DNA of 64,000 nucleotides from Limonium bicolor (GCA_023374045.1 CM041780.1:93591005-93655004), one strand, 5' to 3'. Shown: positions 34,511-47,180, numbered from the stretch's first letter. A program made the numbers and translations. The notes: generated from the sequence alone by a model not told the origin.

Positions 34511-35816
34511 GGGCCACTGTATGGACCAAAAATTGTTGTTTTTAGAGGGGAAATGTTATCTAAAAATGGTAATAAGTTAGTAATGATATTCTAAGGTTAT
34601 ATAAGGCATGTTAGGAGTGTTATAATGGTAATTAAAAATGGTGAAGAGTTATATCAAGTGTGAAAATAAAGTAAAATAGATATGTGACGTAACAAGTTAA
34701 TGATGGACTAGTGCGTTAATTAACCGACGTTACTAATGTGTTTAGGGTTCTCTCAAGGTGGAAACGAAACGAGGCAAGGACCAAGGTATGGTTTTCTTGC
34801 AGTCTGTTGCCTACCGGTTTACACCGGCTTGGGTGTTGTTTGTTTTTCTGTGTGTTTATGACTTTGTAAGATTAAACCATGTAAAGAGTTTACACTTGTT
34901 AAATACTATTGTGTTGTTAAGTATGACTCTCTCTTCCCTTGCATGTGTCTAACAAGACTTGACCCATTATTGTGAATTGTGTATTGAGTTCAATGATGAA
35001 CTGCTAACAAGTGCTAACGGGGGAAGTGAGGAGTCCGGTCTGTTCCGGCCACGCGTGTGAGTATGGGAGTCGATGTCATAACTGGTTCGATTCTCTCTGT
35101 ATGTTATGGTTGTGTTTCCAATTTGGTTTCCAACCTTCCCTTTAGCTTAACCAAGGCTATTTTACTGACTCACGTCGGGCCACAGGGGCATACTATATGT
35201 TATTTCGGTGTGCTTGGATCACTATATCCGAGGCACCTTGTGTTAAGTTATCCGTTCAATCTAACAGGACGGTAACGAGTTATGTAACGAGCTTAGCATG
35301 AGCATGGCAACATTCTCTAGGCTCTCAATGGGGACTAACTGTGTTGCTTCTCTTCCTAAAGGAACTGTATGTGTGTGATGTGTGTGATGATGTGTACAAT
35401 ACCCATGTTATGTTATATATGTATAAGTTGTGTGATTTAAAATGAATGCCATGTCATCATGACAATTGGTTGCGCGTATCCCGGTAGCCGATGGGCTGCG
35501 CGTTAACCATACCAGCCAAGGGTTGCTGACCCCCTCGGGGGATCCATATTTCTTATGCTGCAGGATGAGGATCGAAGAAGCGGAGTGGCTTTAGATCCTA
35601 GGATGCAGGTTTACTTTTGATTACTTTTGGATGTTGGCCCGGGATGCGCCTGTGCTCCCGTGGCGGTATATTTTGATTATGACGGATTACAGTGATGTTT
35701 TTACAGTGAAGGATGTATGTAAACACTCGGTATTTTGTTGATGTATATATATGGTTATTAGTACTATGCTCGGGAGTCTGATCATCAGACCGGTACACTT
35801 GTATTTATTCAGCCTT

Positions 35817-35838
35817 GTTAACCACGTGGGTGGTTGAC
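35817..35838 (+). other. LTR-terminal stem-loop, solo LTR 2
   Basis: GTTAACCAC/GTGGTTGAC around GTGG, as in solo LTR 1. Confidence 0.7.
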
Positions 35839-35930
35839 GGCGTTGTAGCACCAATCGTTTAGTTACTGTTTAGTTGTTTATTTTCCGCTGCGATTTCAAG
35901 TAATGTGACGTGCGTAGTAGGGGTGTTACA

Positions 35931-35935
35931 GGCTG
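35931..35935. repeat. Target-site duplication GGCTG, right copy
   Basis: Closes solo LTR 2. Confidence 0.95.
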
Positions 35936-37496
35936 GCCTAGAACAAGGAAGATCAAGATGAAAATCAACAAAAATAACTACGCAAGGTAAGCTTTGGATC
36001 TAAAGTTGTAGAGCCTAAAACTATCATTTAAGCTTTAATCTATACCAATATCTTATTTTATCTCATTTTAATATAGGGTCTAAATTTGGAGAGCAAAACC
36101 TACTTTGGAGCATCAAGGTTAATGTTTAAATCTTAAAGCTCATTTTTGGCATTTTAAAGTTGCTTAGTGTTGAGTTAAGGGCATGACCAAAATTAAGGGT
36201 TGAAAATGGACTAATTTTACCTAATAATGAACCTATTTCAACACTAACATGTTTGGTTTTGTTCACTAATGATTCAAGGGTTTACAATGTCATTTTGGAC
36301 TAAGTTTGTATGATTTTATGTAAGAACTGAAATTGGACTTATAGTTATTGTTATTCCTGAAAATAGGTGTGTTATTATGAGTATTTTGGAGTCATGAAAG
36401 TATATAATATTACTTACACTATGGCCAAAAGTATATGCTAGTTTTGTGAGTATTTTGGTAGATTGATGACTTCCAAAAGTTAAGATTACTATGGTATAAT
36501 GTTAGGTGTAAAAATATGATGTTTTAGGGGATTTTTGAGTGAATAAAAATCATCAATAATCCGGAAAAGTACATACAAAAATTAGGATTTTTTTTGAAGA
36601 AGTTTGAGACAAATTTGGGTTAAAATGTGATTAGGAGTTTATTGGATGTTTTAGTAATTATATGATTGAAAGGAAAGGTTGAAGAATATAAAAAGATAAG
36701 GGTAAGAATGGTAACTAATAATAAGGCTGAAATCAAGGTTAAATTGAGTGAAAAGTGAAAAATATGAGTTTATTAAGGTTTGAGAGTAAAATGTAAACTT
36801 TAGAAAAGTTAGGGGTCAAAAATGTAATTTTGGAGAGTTATGTGTGGACACTAGGAATTCGGTCCAACCTAGGTGGAATTAGGGTTTTAACCAAAAGTGA
36901 GAAAGAAATATTGAAATTTGAATTGGGAAAGCATTGGTAGGGGATTTGAAATTTTGGGAAAGTTTGAGAGGGAAATCCACAATTTGAGAAAAGTTAGGGG
37001 AAAACGAAAATTCCAAATTAGAGTTTGTTTAGAATTATGGAAAGTTGGAAACTTTAAAATAATTTAGTGAGAAGTTGAAATTGGAAGATAGTTGGTGGAA
37101 ATTAGTTTATAGGTGGGAATATGAAAAATTAAGAGTAAAGGTTGGGATAAGTTTGAGGATTATATTATATTACATTAAGCATATGGGTCGTAATGTTAAT
37201 GTTGATGGTTAGTATGAACTTAGGGATTTTATAATCCTTAAGGAGTAAGATGAATACTTAGAACTTCTAAGATCATTTAAGTGTTGTAATTTAATTAGAA
37301 TAAGGAGATTAAGGATAATAAATAACTAGGAATGTTCCTAAGGTCAATAGAAACAAGTTAACCATATCAACTTTGACCGTGTTGACCAAATTAATATGTT
37401 GACTTTGTTGACTGAGTGAAAACATTGACCAAGTAGAATGTTGACCACATTGACCAAATCAACTAAGTTGACCAAGGGGTCAAGTTTACCAATTAA
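35936..37496 (+). repeat. LTR fragment of a further family, right part
   Basis: Continuation of 30764-32098 (GCAAGGTAAGC site at about 35975, then AT-rich DNA). It ends in a dense TTGACC cluster and is cut by the reverse tandem element at 37497. The rest of this LTR should resume beyond the right edge of the window. Confidence 0.55.
37373..37483 (+). promoter_or_regulatory. Dense TTGAC(C/T) cluster
   Basis: Eight TTGACC/TTGACT copies and one GGTCAA in 111 bp. TTGAC(C/T) is the WRKY-bound W-box; a comparable cluster is in the nested element's LTR at 3763-3990. A regulatory role is inferred. Confidence 0.45.
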
Positions 37497-38646
37497 TGTA
37501 ACGCCCCAACTGTTAAGCTCGTCATTACCTCATAAATTGTCATCAATTACTCCTACTCACGCAGCGGAACTCTAATTACAACGAGGGTGAACACAACGCC
37601 AATAGCCACCCATGGCTAACCAGGCCTTCCTTACATACCGTAACGGTCTGATGAACTGGAACAACCGAGTACACCACACAAATACAATACTCAAATCATT
37701 TCTTTACTATACCGAGTCTACAATAAATGGATGCCGACAACATATTCGGTCTTACACCTCCTCAATACATAAGTAATTAAAACTACTACCCATGTAACCC
37801 ACCGACCCCGTCCTACTCTCGAACGGTAACATCTTCGGTGTACCTATAAAATAAAAACATCGCCCCTAGGGGCTCAGCTTACTGCATATGAAATTCGCAT
37901 ACCCCGAGCGCTAACCGGGGTACGCCGACCACTTAGTTGGATATACATGGAGTTCATTTTAGTCAACAACATGCATCATAGCAATACAATAAGTGCATGT
38001 AATGCTCAAGGAATCTACATCCAATCAGGGAACACAATTCCTAACCAACATAACTAGGTGTTAGTTGTATCTGGTTACTCTTAGGCCTTGAGGGTTTATT
38101 ACTCACTATGCCTTGTTTACTTATTCAATACCTCACCCGTCTCTCGGGTTCTTATTCATATACACACCCATTCTCTTGGGCTACTCGTACTATACTCACC
38201 ACACTCTCGGGTTACTTATTCTCATTATCTCACCCATACCTTGGGTTATTTATACTCATTATCTCACCCACACTCTTGGGTTATTTATACTCAAGCTCTT
38301 GTAGATTCTCGAGACGCTACAGGTCTCCTACGTCACGCTTGTTACTCTTAATACATACTTAGGCCAAAACTCATGGCTCTCTAGCATAGTCTTACTTCCC
38401 CGGTTTCGACTCTACTCTGGGTCTAGTATGGTGGAAAGGTTCAACTAGCTCACGGAACTCTCTTAGTTCCTATCTCATTTACTTAGGTCCGACTACTCTC
38501 GGACTACTCTCGTTCCCATACACTCCTCTCTCGGAGTATAATAATATCATGTATATTAGTCTAGAGCATCACTCTCGATGTTTCTAATGACTTGGGAACA
38601 TTACTTAGTTCGGTTAATCTTAGGTTTTAAGAGTTACCCTACATTT
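37497..38646 (-). repeat. LTR1 of the tandem array (3' LTR), left part
   Basis: Starts TGTAACGCCCCAACTG, the complement of the LTR end, and aligns with 50749-51896 and 59995-61155. It holds the terminal stem-loop TAGCCA/TGGCTA (37603-37618), the CGCCCCTAGGGGC hairpin (37861) and short tandem CTCACCC..CTTGGGTTA units (38140-38290). Cut at 38647 by a solo LTR. Confidence 0.92.
38140..38290 (-). repeat. Short tandem repeats with TCACCC..GGGTTA units
   Basis: About five units of roughly 30 bp of the form CTCACCC-ACACTCTTGGGTTA-TTATACTCATTAT. It recurs at 51380-51545 and 60635-60800 with slightly different unit lengths, giving overlapping open frames that are not genes. Confidence 0.75.
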
Positions 38647-41600
38647 TGTAACGCCCCTATTTAACATAAATGCAGCGGAAATAAAACACTAAGGCGATTA
38701 CAGATCATCGGGTTCCAAACACCCGGCACCAAACCTCACCAATTACAACTTATGAAATTACAGAAGCTACGGTCTGAACTCGAGAAAACATCACATAAAA
38801 GTAATAATAACAAGATACAATAGCTCTCCAAAATTCCTAATTCCCATCCCATACACTCACTCTCTTCGTGGCCACCTGTACAACAATTCGTACCTGCATG
38901 ATGAAACTAAGCAGCCACCCCGGGAGGGGTGAGTCAGTTCCCTGGAATGGAACTGGTACAATCCTCATAACAGAAATTAAAACATAATCTTTAACAATAT
39001 AGAAACTTAGAAAGAAACTCTTAAAAACCAAACAGAGGGACAAGGCACTTCAAATCACCAAGTCAAAGCAACAAGCAAGTAATAGAGATAGTCAACAATA
39101 AAGATAAAGTTAGTCAGTTAAACCACACCAGGAGTTAGTGAACATCCCATGCTCAAGTTAGATTAAGTTCCAGTAAGAGTGGAAAAACCCAAGTAGTCAC
39201 AAGGACTAGGAAAGGAAAGAAGAAATCCAAGAACTAACAACTCAAGGGTGGAATGAAACCAATTGGAAGAGATGGCTCGCTGTTGACTACGTCCGATAGG
39301 ACAGGGGATATACAGCCCCTCGCTGTTTACAACGTCCGTCTGGACAGGGGATATACAGCCCCTCGCTGTTTACCACGTCCGATTGGACAGGGGATATACA
39401 GCCCCTCGCTGTTTACCGGTGAAGATGTGCGCACATCACAACAAAGACTCAGCTCATGGTTGAAATGATATCCATAGTCGAAAGAAGAATTTACCAAGAT
39501 CAACATTCCCATATTCCCACTAGATTAATAACTGCACGAGCGCAATACCAAAACACTCAGTCCTACAGAGTGCAGAAGCGTAAACCCTCAGCAGTTAATA
39601 TCTAATGAGGTAACCAGATAAGGAGAACCAATGATCATGTGAATTGTACATTCAAGGTCCAGTTAGTCACATCAAGCTGAGTTAGTCACACAACAGTTCC
39701 CTTTCGAGATTCATTCAAGCTCAGTTAGCGTTTCTCAAAACATTCCAAGAAGTTCGTCACCAAAAGTATCTGAGTACGAGAAATCGTACCTGGTATATGT
39801 AGAAGCAGCAACCAAACTTGAAAATGCGAACTACTTCCACTAATCACCTATAATTAAAGTATTCCAAGTATTGATTAGTTAAGGCACTATAATGCTACAC
39901 ATCCCCCATTCTTATTAGTCTATATTTTCGTTTTACAGTTACTCCCTCCTAAGGATCTGGCTAGATCTCGTAATTAAATTTTTAATGTAAACTTATCTTA
40001 CTCCATTTACCCACTCCTGATTATAGGTTTGATTTAATTAATCCCTTGGGTTACGATTGGCTAACTTAATTTGACACCTATTAAGGTTTAGGATGTGTAT
40101 TTCCCCCTAATAGTCTACCTGGATGTCACACTAACCTTTAATATTTTTAATTGCCACGTAGGAATTAGGTTTATCCCAATTTTTCCCTCTTAATATGTTT
40201 CCCATAAGGAATGTTACTTCTTATTTACTTTTAATGTATTTATATATACACTTATATTTTTCTTAGGATTTATCCAAAACATTCTTTAAGAAATTCTTAT
40301 TGTATTTAATTATATCTAATATCTTTTAGACATCTCCACAACTGATATATGGTTTATAAAATAAAGTGTTTGCCCTAGTTTAATTAAGCATATTAACCTA
40401 CATAATAATAATATGTAGTTTAGTTTAATACCTCGATTTAATATAAGTCCCTATTTTATTCTTCTCATATATATATTTATGTGTAAACAACTTTTACTTC
40501 ACCGAAAAGATAACACCCAAAATATTTATAAACATACTGATGTAAAATGTTAATTTAGGTTTAATTATTTTCCCCATCCTAAAAAGTTAATTACCCAACC
40601 ATACTTTAATTTTTGGTTACATTAAAAACCTTATATTATAGGTTATTCTTATGAAAAACTCATAAACATAATTTTTAAACCTATTTACCCTTGCCCAAAA
40701 ATTCCCAAACTTAATATATAATAACTATAACATTTTAGACATATTATAAAATTTTTATTCCATAAAAATATCTTTTTAAATCACCCAAATAATTCCATAA
40801 TACCCGTAACTTGCAAAATTCATAACTTATGTTTAAAAACTTAAAACTCATATTAATTTACATCAAAATAAACTAGACTTTATAAGGAATCTATGGTTAA
40901 AATTTCAAGTCAAAATACAATCGGGAAGGCCATTAAATAAATCTAGCAAGTTAGGACTTTATTCTGGAAATAATATAAAAACTTATACTTATATTTTGAA
41001 ACGTTTTAATCGTGGCCGTCCGTTTCTTTTAATCGCGATCGGGCGGCCCAGAACCCTCGAGTTCTTCAGCGTTCTCCCCTTCCGACCCGAGTACTAATCA
41101 CCCTATAACTCACAATCTACAGAACGAAATTCGATGATTCTTGTTCCTATCGATTCGTAATCAAATTCCGGTTCTAATGGTACCGATTTCCCCAATTATA
41201 ATGCAGTATACACCAAGTTTCGAAATCGATTCGAGAGTTAGGGTTTATTTCGGTACAGAACTTAATTCGGTTGCAATTCCTACAAATTCTCCCATTGTAA
41301 TGCATAATAGACTAAATTGGCATGTGGGTTTGATCGGTGATGAAATTTCGAATGGCATCAATGGAACAATTTGGCCAGAAACTTACCGGAATTGCATTAA
41401 TCGGGGTGAAACCAAGTCGACAATTCTGGAATCGGTATTTTATGCGCGTTTCAGGTACGCCCCTTCTCGAATCAACTCGCACCAACTGAGAGAGATTCGG
41501 TTCATGTAACCTATCACAATCCAAACTAGACATGTAACTCTAGATGCTAGTGGAAGAATCATTGATTTTGATGAACTAGGGAGAAAGTTATAGATCTCAC

Positions 41601-42581
41601 AAGATCCGAGTTTACCTAGTTGGTTCAGGATGAAACTGGGCAGAATTACCGCCGTGATCGAGTGGGCAACTTTAGACAGATTTATCTCCCAACCCAGTGC
41701 GAATCAGCCTTGGCCATCAACATGAAAGTTATAGAGGGATTAGAGATCTTCAAAACAAGCTAAAGAACAAGAAATTTGGACGAGAAATGAAGAAGTTATG
41801 GCGTGACGAAGTTTACCCGTTTTCAGGAAAAACTGCAGTTCTGGGTTACGAACTCGCGAGGAGGCAACTTTGGATCAACTTTCCGATCATTGTAGAAGGA
41901 GTTAGATGGTGTGTGAGTAATGGTTGGAAAGAGGAAAGATAGGAGAATCGAATGAAACAAACGGCATACCAAATGGTGGAGTAGGGAAAAAGATATAGGT
42001 GTCTAAAGATCGACCCTCGACATGCCAAAACCGCTGGGAAAATCAAACGGTTAAGTGTCGGGTGCTGACTGGGCGCGACACGTGTCCTGGACACGTCAGC
42101 ATCCTTCAAAATTTTGGCTCTAAACTTCAATTTATCATAACTTTGGCTAGGATGATCCGTTTTTAACGTTCTTTTTATCGATCTTCATGGTTTTTCATAA
42201 CCTATTTATTGGTATAGGTTTCATGGCCTGGTTTGACCATTCTCAAAAAGTCAACTCTAACAAGGCTTAATAAGCTTTAAGGTTTCTAGAATTTATATTG
42301 ACTTTTATGTTTCAAAACAATGTTCCAACACTTCCTAAAATCTTTAATATATTTGGAGTGTTTAGAAATTTTCCCAAGATTTATTGACTTATAAATCTTA
42401 TTATTAAATTCATAATACTATATAATAATGTATAATAATTAGGGTTAAATAGGAGAAAACCCCTAAATAAATTTCACAATTCCATATAATAATTTAGTAT
42501 TCATAATTCCATATAATAAGTAAATTTTTAATAAAAGAAATCCCCTAAATTAATTTAAATTAATTTAGGGGTGGTATTTCA
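38647..42581 (-). mobile_element. Solo LTR 3 (minus strand), nested in LTR1
   Basis: 3.9 kb from TGTAACGCCCC to GGTATTTCA, interrupting LTR1 at a site that is whole in LTR2 and LTR3 (CATACATTTACTTTACTC). The flanks share ATTT on the left and ATTTA on the right, that is a 5-bp duplication with one base lost. No internal domain. It shares the CAGCGGAAAT motif near its left end with the other families. Contains a 43-bp tandem repeat (39278-39406). Absence from LTR2 and LTR3 dates it after or independent of the tandem duplication. Confidence 0.9.
39278..39417 (-). repeat. 43-bp tandem repeat with hairpin, solo LTR 3
   Basis: Three consecutive 43-bp units beginning CGCTGTTTAC at 39278, 39321 and 39364, plus a partial fourth. 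Each has GTCC..GGAC (loop GATT, GATA or GTCT) and AGGGG-ATATACAG-CCCCT hairpins. This is another stem-loop array in an LTR with a different sequence. Confidence 0.88.
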
Positions 42582-45500
42582 ATTTACTTTACTCATACTT
42601 TCGGTTACTTGCATATACCAGGTAAAATCCTCATATAGGAGGTCGACCATGTCTCAAGGGAGCTACTAATCCCTCAGGTCTCTTTTACCCTCATCGCTAG
42701 TTCACATCTTCGAACTATCTTAAATCCTCTTGAAGGAGGTTCACTTATCTTTCCACTCTCATTTGTTTCGTGGATTGTTTCAATGTGGTTTTCTAACCAT
42801 TATCGGGTATTTACTCAACCCGTACATCTCCTCACATTCTAGGGAGTTCATATGTTTGCGTTATCGTTATACTTTAACGGATAGTTTGTGTTTGCACGTT
42901 TGCGTTATCATAAGCACCGACCCGATCTAGGGGTCTCTAGCCAAACGTTACTCACTACGAGTCGGTCCATTCACTATGTTAGACCACACCGGCATACAAG
43001 TATGTTAGCTCATTCAACATACAACAAGGCATGCATAATCAAACAAGGGATTATTTTCATGCTTTAATCTTGATTAAGCCGGCACACAAACACACAAATC
43101 AACGTAACTGGTTAGCACGCGGAGTATGAGAAAATCATACCTTTCACCGGGGTTTTCACTTTTACCGTGTCATCTCACCTTGCTCGGGTCTCACACGATT
43201 CTCTGATAATGTTTCAAACATTATATTAATACTAAATTCATACGGTACATAATAAATGCTACTCCCGTACTTACCCCGTTATCCCGTTATCTCGGTTTTA
43301 TTCTTGTTAATTTGAGTTCTCACTTCTCAATCACTTCTAACACTTTCTTACACTTCCTAGGGCCTTTACTTGTCACCAAACAAGGCCTTAACACCTTATA
43401 ACATCATTAACATTCAAACCCCCATCATTTACAACCTTTAAAATGCTCTCTGTAGGTTTCTGGCGGTGGTCCGGGACTTAGTCCCTATCTTAAGTCCCGG
43501 ACCAAAGCATTACTAAACTCGGGTTGTTTTCCTACCATGGTCCGGGACCTTGTCCCTATCCCAAGTCCCGGACCAGCATGAATGTTCAGTCTCGGTCTAT
43601 TTAAATGGGGTGGTCCGGGACCTTGTCCTTACCCCAAGTCCCGGACCAAGTGCAGGGTAAACTCTCGACCTTATTTTAGGGGGTGGTCCGGGACCTTGTC
43701 CATGGAACAAGTCCCGGACCCTGCTGCAGTTTTGACAGATTTGGCATTTTCCAAATCTGTTACAACCTCTTTCTTTCACCATTGTCTTTCCAATCTTTCC
43801 CACTTATAATCTACATGTTTTAGCACTTAATTACTCACATAAACCACCTTAAACTAAGCACCAAGTGCACACACAAACTCTAGTTAATTTCACTTAAAAC
43901 TCACTTACACTTTCACAACTAGTTTCCTTGTTTTCCCTTAACTCTTGTAACAGATTTGGTAACTTCTTTTACCATTCAAACAGTGCCATTTCCAGCACTT
44001 CCATTGACATTATTTCTTCTCCTCAGACACACTTCTCCTTAGTTTGGTTTCCAAATCATTAACCAACCACTTAAATACCTTAAACACACCTAGTTTCTTC
44101 CTTAACATAAAACACTCCAGACTATCCATTCCTAGGTGAATTTTGACAGCACTTACTTGCTTTCCTAAGCATTTTCTCCACACTAAATATACTCACAAAC
44201 ACAATCTTCACCCCTGTTTTGTTTAGGCATCAATAACACATCAAATTCCCATTGTTCACATAAATAAACTAGCTTAGTTCCCAAGCTTATTTCTCACACT
44301 TAAACAACCTTAAACATCCTCATTCCCACTCAATATTGTTGTACCAAGACTACACCAATTCAAGAACATTAAATCAATTCTCAAATCTGTTTTACGAGTC
44401 AAATAAAACCACACAAGGTGAGCTTTACCTTGTTTGTTTTCGGTTTTCCTTCTCTTCTTCCTTTCTTTTGCTCCCTCTTTCTCTTCTTGTTTTCACAACA
44501 CACAAGGGGGTCTAGATTGCCATCTACAATCATATCCCCATACACACGTTTCAAGCTCATTAATTCAATTTTTCCATACAAAAACTAGTATTTCAAAAAC
44601 TAGTTTTTAGGCTCTAGCTTAGATATTACCTTAGAGTATTCAAAAGGATGGCTTGGCAATCAATTGATGGAGTTCCCAAGCTTCCACAAGAGCAAGGAGC
44701 TCACGGCTGAAATGGGGAAATTTTCAACGTGGAGAATTTTTTCCCTAAATTGGAAGAACAAGCTAGGAATGATGAGCTTTTGCTTATATTCTTACCTTAG
44801 CGCATTAAGGAGATGATGGAGAGTCAAAATAAGCTCTTCTAGCTTCAAAAGCTCCAACACCCATGGAAGTGAAGGTGGAGGAAACAAGATTTTGAGGGGT
44901 ACAAAACGTAGCCCTCGCCGATACGAATCTAACGGTACTATTTTTGTGCGATTCGGTGAAGAAATGAGCAAGTTAGAGGAGGAAGAAGAGGGGCTGTTTG
45001 CTTGCCTTCTCGAATCGGTAATTACAGAGGATGAAGAAGAAGCTCACAGAGAGCTGGGGCAGTACGTGAGAAATAAGGAAGAAGGAAGGGAGGTGAGAGG
45101 TAAGTAAATTACTTTTTACTTTTACTTTATACTATTGCTTTATTTACTTATTTGTCTTGTTATTACTTAATAGCTAGCAAGCTATTAATGAGTGTATACA
45201 TATTAATTAAAACCGGCCCACATTATTAGTGAGCTGGAGCGTTTTTTTTCCGTTTTACAGAAAACGCTCGTTATTTTACCCGGTTTGGCACTATTCACTT
45301 ACCGGGTCCGTTTTCCGGAATTTTCCCGTTTAATTAATTTTAATGGCTATTAAACTTCCATTAATACTTATTTATAGTTATTTAATCAACTATAATTTTA
45401 CGGGTCCATTTGACCACTTAAGGTCACGTTTTCGGGTTTTCTCGAAAAACGTGCTTTTATGCTTATTTAGCGTTTTAATCCATTATTTGGATCCGTTTTC

Positions 45501-45742
45501 TTCGGGAATCATTCCCGTATACTAATTAGGCCTAACTAAGCCTTAGGAATCCATCTCGGACCCTTACGAGATTATATATCTCTTATTTTCATTTAATGCG
45601 CATTTTAGCGTTTTTCGCGTTTAACGCATTTTCTCTTTTCTTTTGGTTTTATTCTTTTTACCAATACTCTCTAGGCACAATTAGGCCCTTAATAATTTTA
45701 TTAGAGTAATTAAATCACCATTTTTAGATCCGGGGTATTAAA
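42582..45742 (-). repeat. LTR1 of the tandem array, right part
   Basis: Continues LTR1 after solo LTR 3 and ends CCGGGGTATTAAA against the PPT, so on the element strand this LTR begins TTTAATACCCCGG with TG lost to TT. It holds the GGTCCGGGAC array (43468-43720), the leader hairpin CAAGGT/ACCTTG (44414-44432) and donor-like sites. The 71-codon plus-strand frame at 44892-45107 is antisense to the element. Confidence 0.9.
43468..43720 (-). repeat. GGTCCGGGAC palindrome array, LTR1
   Basis: Four hairpins with arms GGTCCGGGAC/GTCCCGGACC (43468, 43539, 43612 and 43684), loops of 16-17 bp and spacers of about 36-45 bp. The arms are the same as in the plus-strand outer LTR. Confidence 0.92.
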
Positions 45743-45743
45743 A

Positions 45744-45757
45744 TCTACCCCCTTAGG
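45744..45757 (-). other. 3' polypurine tract, internal domain 1
   Basis: On the element strand CCTAAGGGGGTAGA, adjacent to LTR1. Confidence 0.88.
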
Positions 45758-45930
45758 AACTTTGTCCTCAAAGTTGGTGAATCTAGATGGTTACTCTCAG
45801 GGCGTACTATGCCAAGGTTATAATACATGTATAACCTTACAGACTCCACAAGTCCGTCACATTTCATACTACACATACCACACACATACCACAGCATGTA
45901 TAGCAATCAAAAGTACTTTTTGTTCTCTCT

Positions 45931-45980
45931 CCATGGAATCGGTCCGAAGACAAGAAGGCACTACAGTCCTCGCATCCATG
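45931..45980 (-). other. CATG-closed hairpin, internal domain 1
   Basis: CCATGG and CATG bracket CCGAAGAC and GTCCTCG, which pair with one wobble. It is the counterpart of 10788-10834 and 15571-15620. Confidence 0.55.
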
Positions 45981-46484
45981 TTGAGTAATATACTACTGAT
46001 CCCTCAGGTACCGGTCACGTTGAACGCTTACTCTTTCTGGTTCACGGCCGCTTCATGACAAATGGGCACTTACTCTCTCTGGCCCACGGTCCCTTCGGTT
46101 CTGATCAAAACGTTACACATATACATATCCTCAGGCACTCTGGTTGACTCACTCAACACAGGAACATCTCAGGGTACTCTCCCCGTCCCGCTGTCTTTGG
46201 AAAAATCACACACTGTCACCGCCCCAACCGGTCACTTAGGACCGCCGCACGTACGGTGCAATGGTTTCAAAACTAGTACACGCCCACCGTTCTACCGGTC
46301 ATCAAGACTTAAGGCCACAGCCATCGGCGGGTGATAGCGGTTTCAAAACCAGTTTTCGTTTCCATCTTCATACTTGAAGAAATTCTTTTTCAAAATCTGT
46401 TTGAAAATTCTTTTTAAAACATCACACAACTCCAAATCAAATTTATGGTAGCTGTATCTTTTCTTAGCGTGATTACTTGTGACC

Positions 46485-46617
46485 ACTTATAGGGAGCTTC
46501 AAGAATCATCCAACCCTGATGTGATCAGCATCAGTGTTGAACTATCCTTCCACCCCAATTTGTGTTCGGTTTCCCTTGATCGCTAGCAGACCAAGTTCCA
46601 CCTCCCACGTCAGTTTC
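46485..46617 (-). other. Conserved non-coding block, internal domain 1
   Basis: Reverse-strand counterpart of 1701-1826 and 10571-10705, with the CTGATG/CATCAG hairpin at 46516-46534. It is much more similar between the families than their LTRs are. Confidence 0.7.
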
Positions 46618-46830
46618 AAACAATCAGATAGTCAAACATTTTCGTTTTCTATCTTTTACTCTTTCTAGTCATATTCATAAAACAATCTGTTTCAATTTAT
46701 CTTTATCATGGAACTTAAGTCATCCATTATTCTCTATTTGTTTCACTTACCTTGCCTAGGCATTCCATACTTGTGGCCTCATTAGTCAAATTATTACTCA
46801 ACTTAAAACATACAACATACAACTCCAAAG

Positions 46831-46998
46831 GATGGAACTCACTCCATCAATCATTCTCAAATAAAATCACCTAGGGAACTCACTCCCTCTTAGGTTACAC
46901 ATCGGTTTCATGCCGATTTATACTCGTCATATCTCATGTCTAATCTCAATAGACAAATACTAAAGGGATTCTCATTCCCCAGGAGTCTCTCTACTCCT
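46831..46998 (-). other. Chain of six stem-loops, internal domain 1
   Basis: Perfect stems follow one another: GATGGA/TCCATC (46831-46848), AGGGA/TCCCT (46873-46888), ATCGG/CCGAT (46901-46917), GTCTA/TAGAC (46939-46955), GGGA/TCCC (46965-46979) and AGGAGT/ACTCCT (46981-46998). On the element strand the loops read GTGAGT, GTGAGT, CATGAAA, TTGAGAT, ATGAGAA and AGAGAG. The order and loops match the hairpins of the plus-strand elements. Confidence 0.7.
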
Positions 46999-47180
46999 CT
47001 TTTCATAAATATTATATACTCGTTACTTGCATCTCTCATGCACATAATCATAATTACACAATGAATGGGTACACATGTTTATGTAACATGAGTTCCAAAC
47101 ATCAAAACAATTTTCTTTGTGCTATGCACATAGTAGTTTACGCATCTATACGTAAGACATACTCTAAGCGGTTTCTCGCC

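Larger units (their letters stand above)
32099..35930 (+). mobile_element. Solo LTR 2 (plus strand)
   Basis: 3.8 kb from TGAAATACCCCAAACC to GGGGTGTTACA, bounded by GGCTG on both sides. It is the same subfamily as solo LTR 1 for most of its length, but its palindrome array (34196-34510) is different. The remaining layout (leader, AGGTAA sites, TTTGCAG, CCCCCTCGGGGG, terminal stem-loop at 35817-35838) is shared. Confidence 0.95.

Noticed and set aside
38088..38362. Three overlapping frames rich in S, Y, L and H (again at 51338 and 60593)
   Set aside because: They arise from a short tandem repeat in the LTR, open in all three frames; no coding signature.
41141..41509. 122-codon plus-strand frame inside solo LTR 3
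   Set aside because: Antisense to the LTR, no recognisable domain, and the LTR's own leader lies on the other strand.
44892..45107. 71-codon plus-strand frame conserved in three copies (also 54195-54410 and 63471-63686), acidic and basic residue-rich
   Set aside because: It is antisense to the LTR, lies in its leader, and is conserved only because the three LTRs are recent copies. No known family is recognised.
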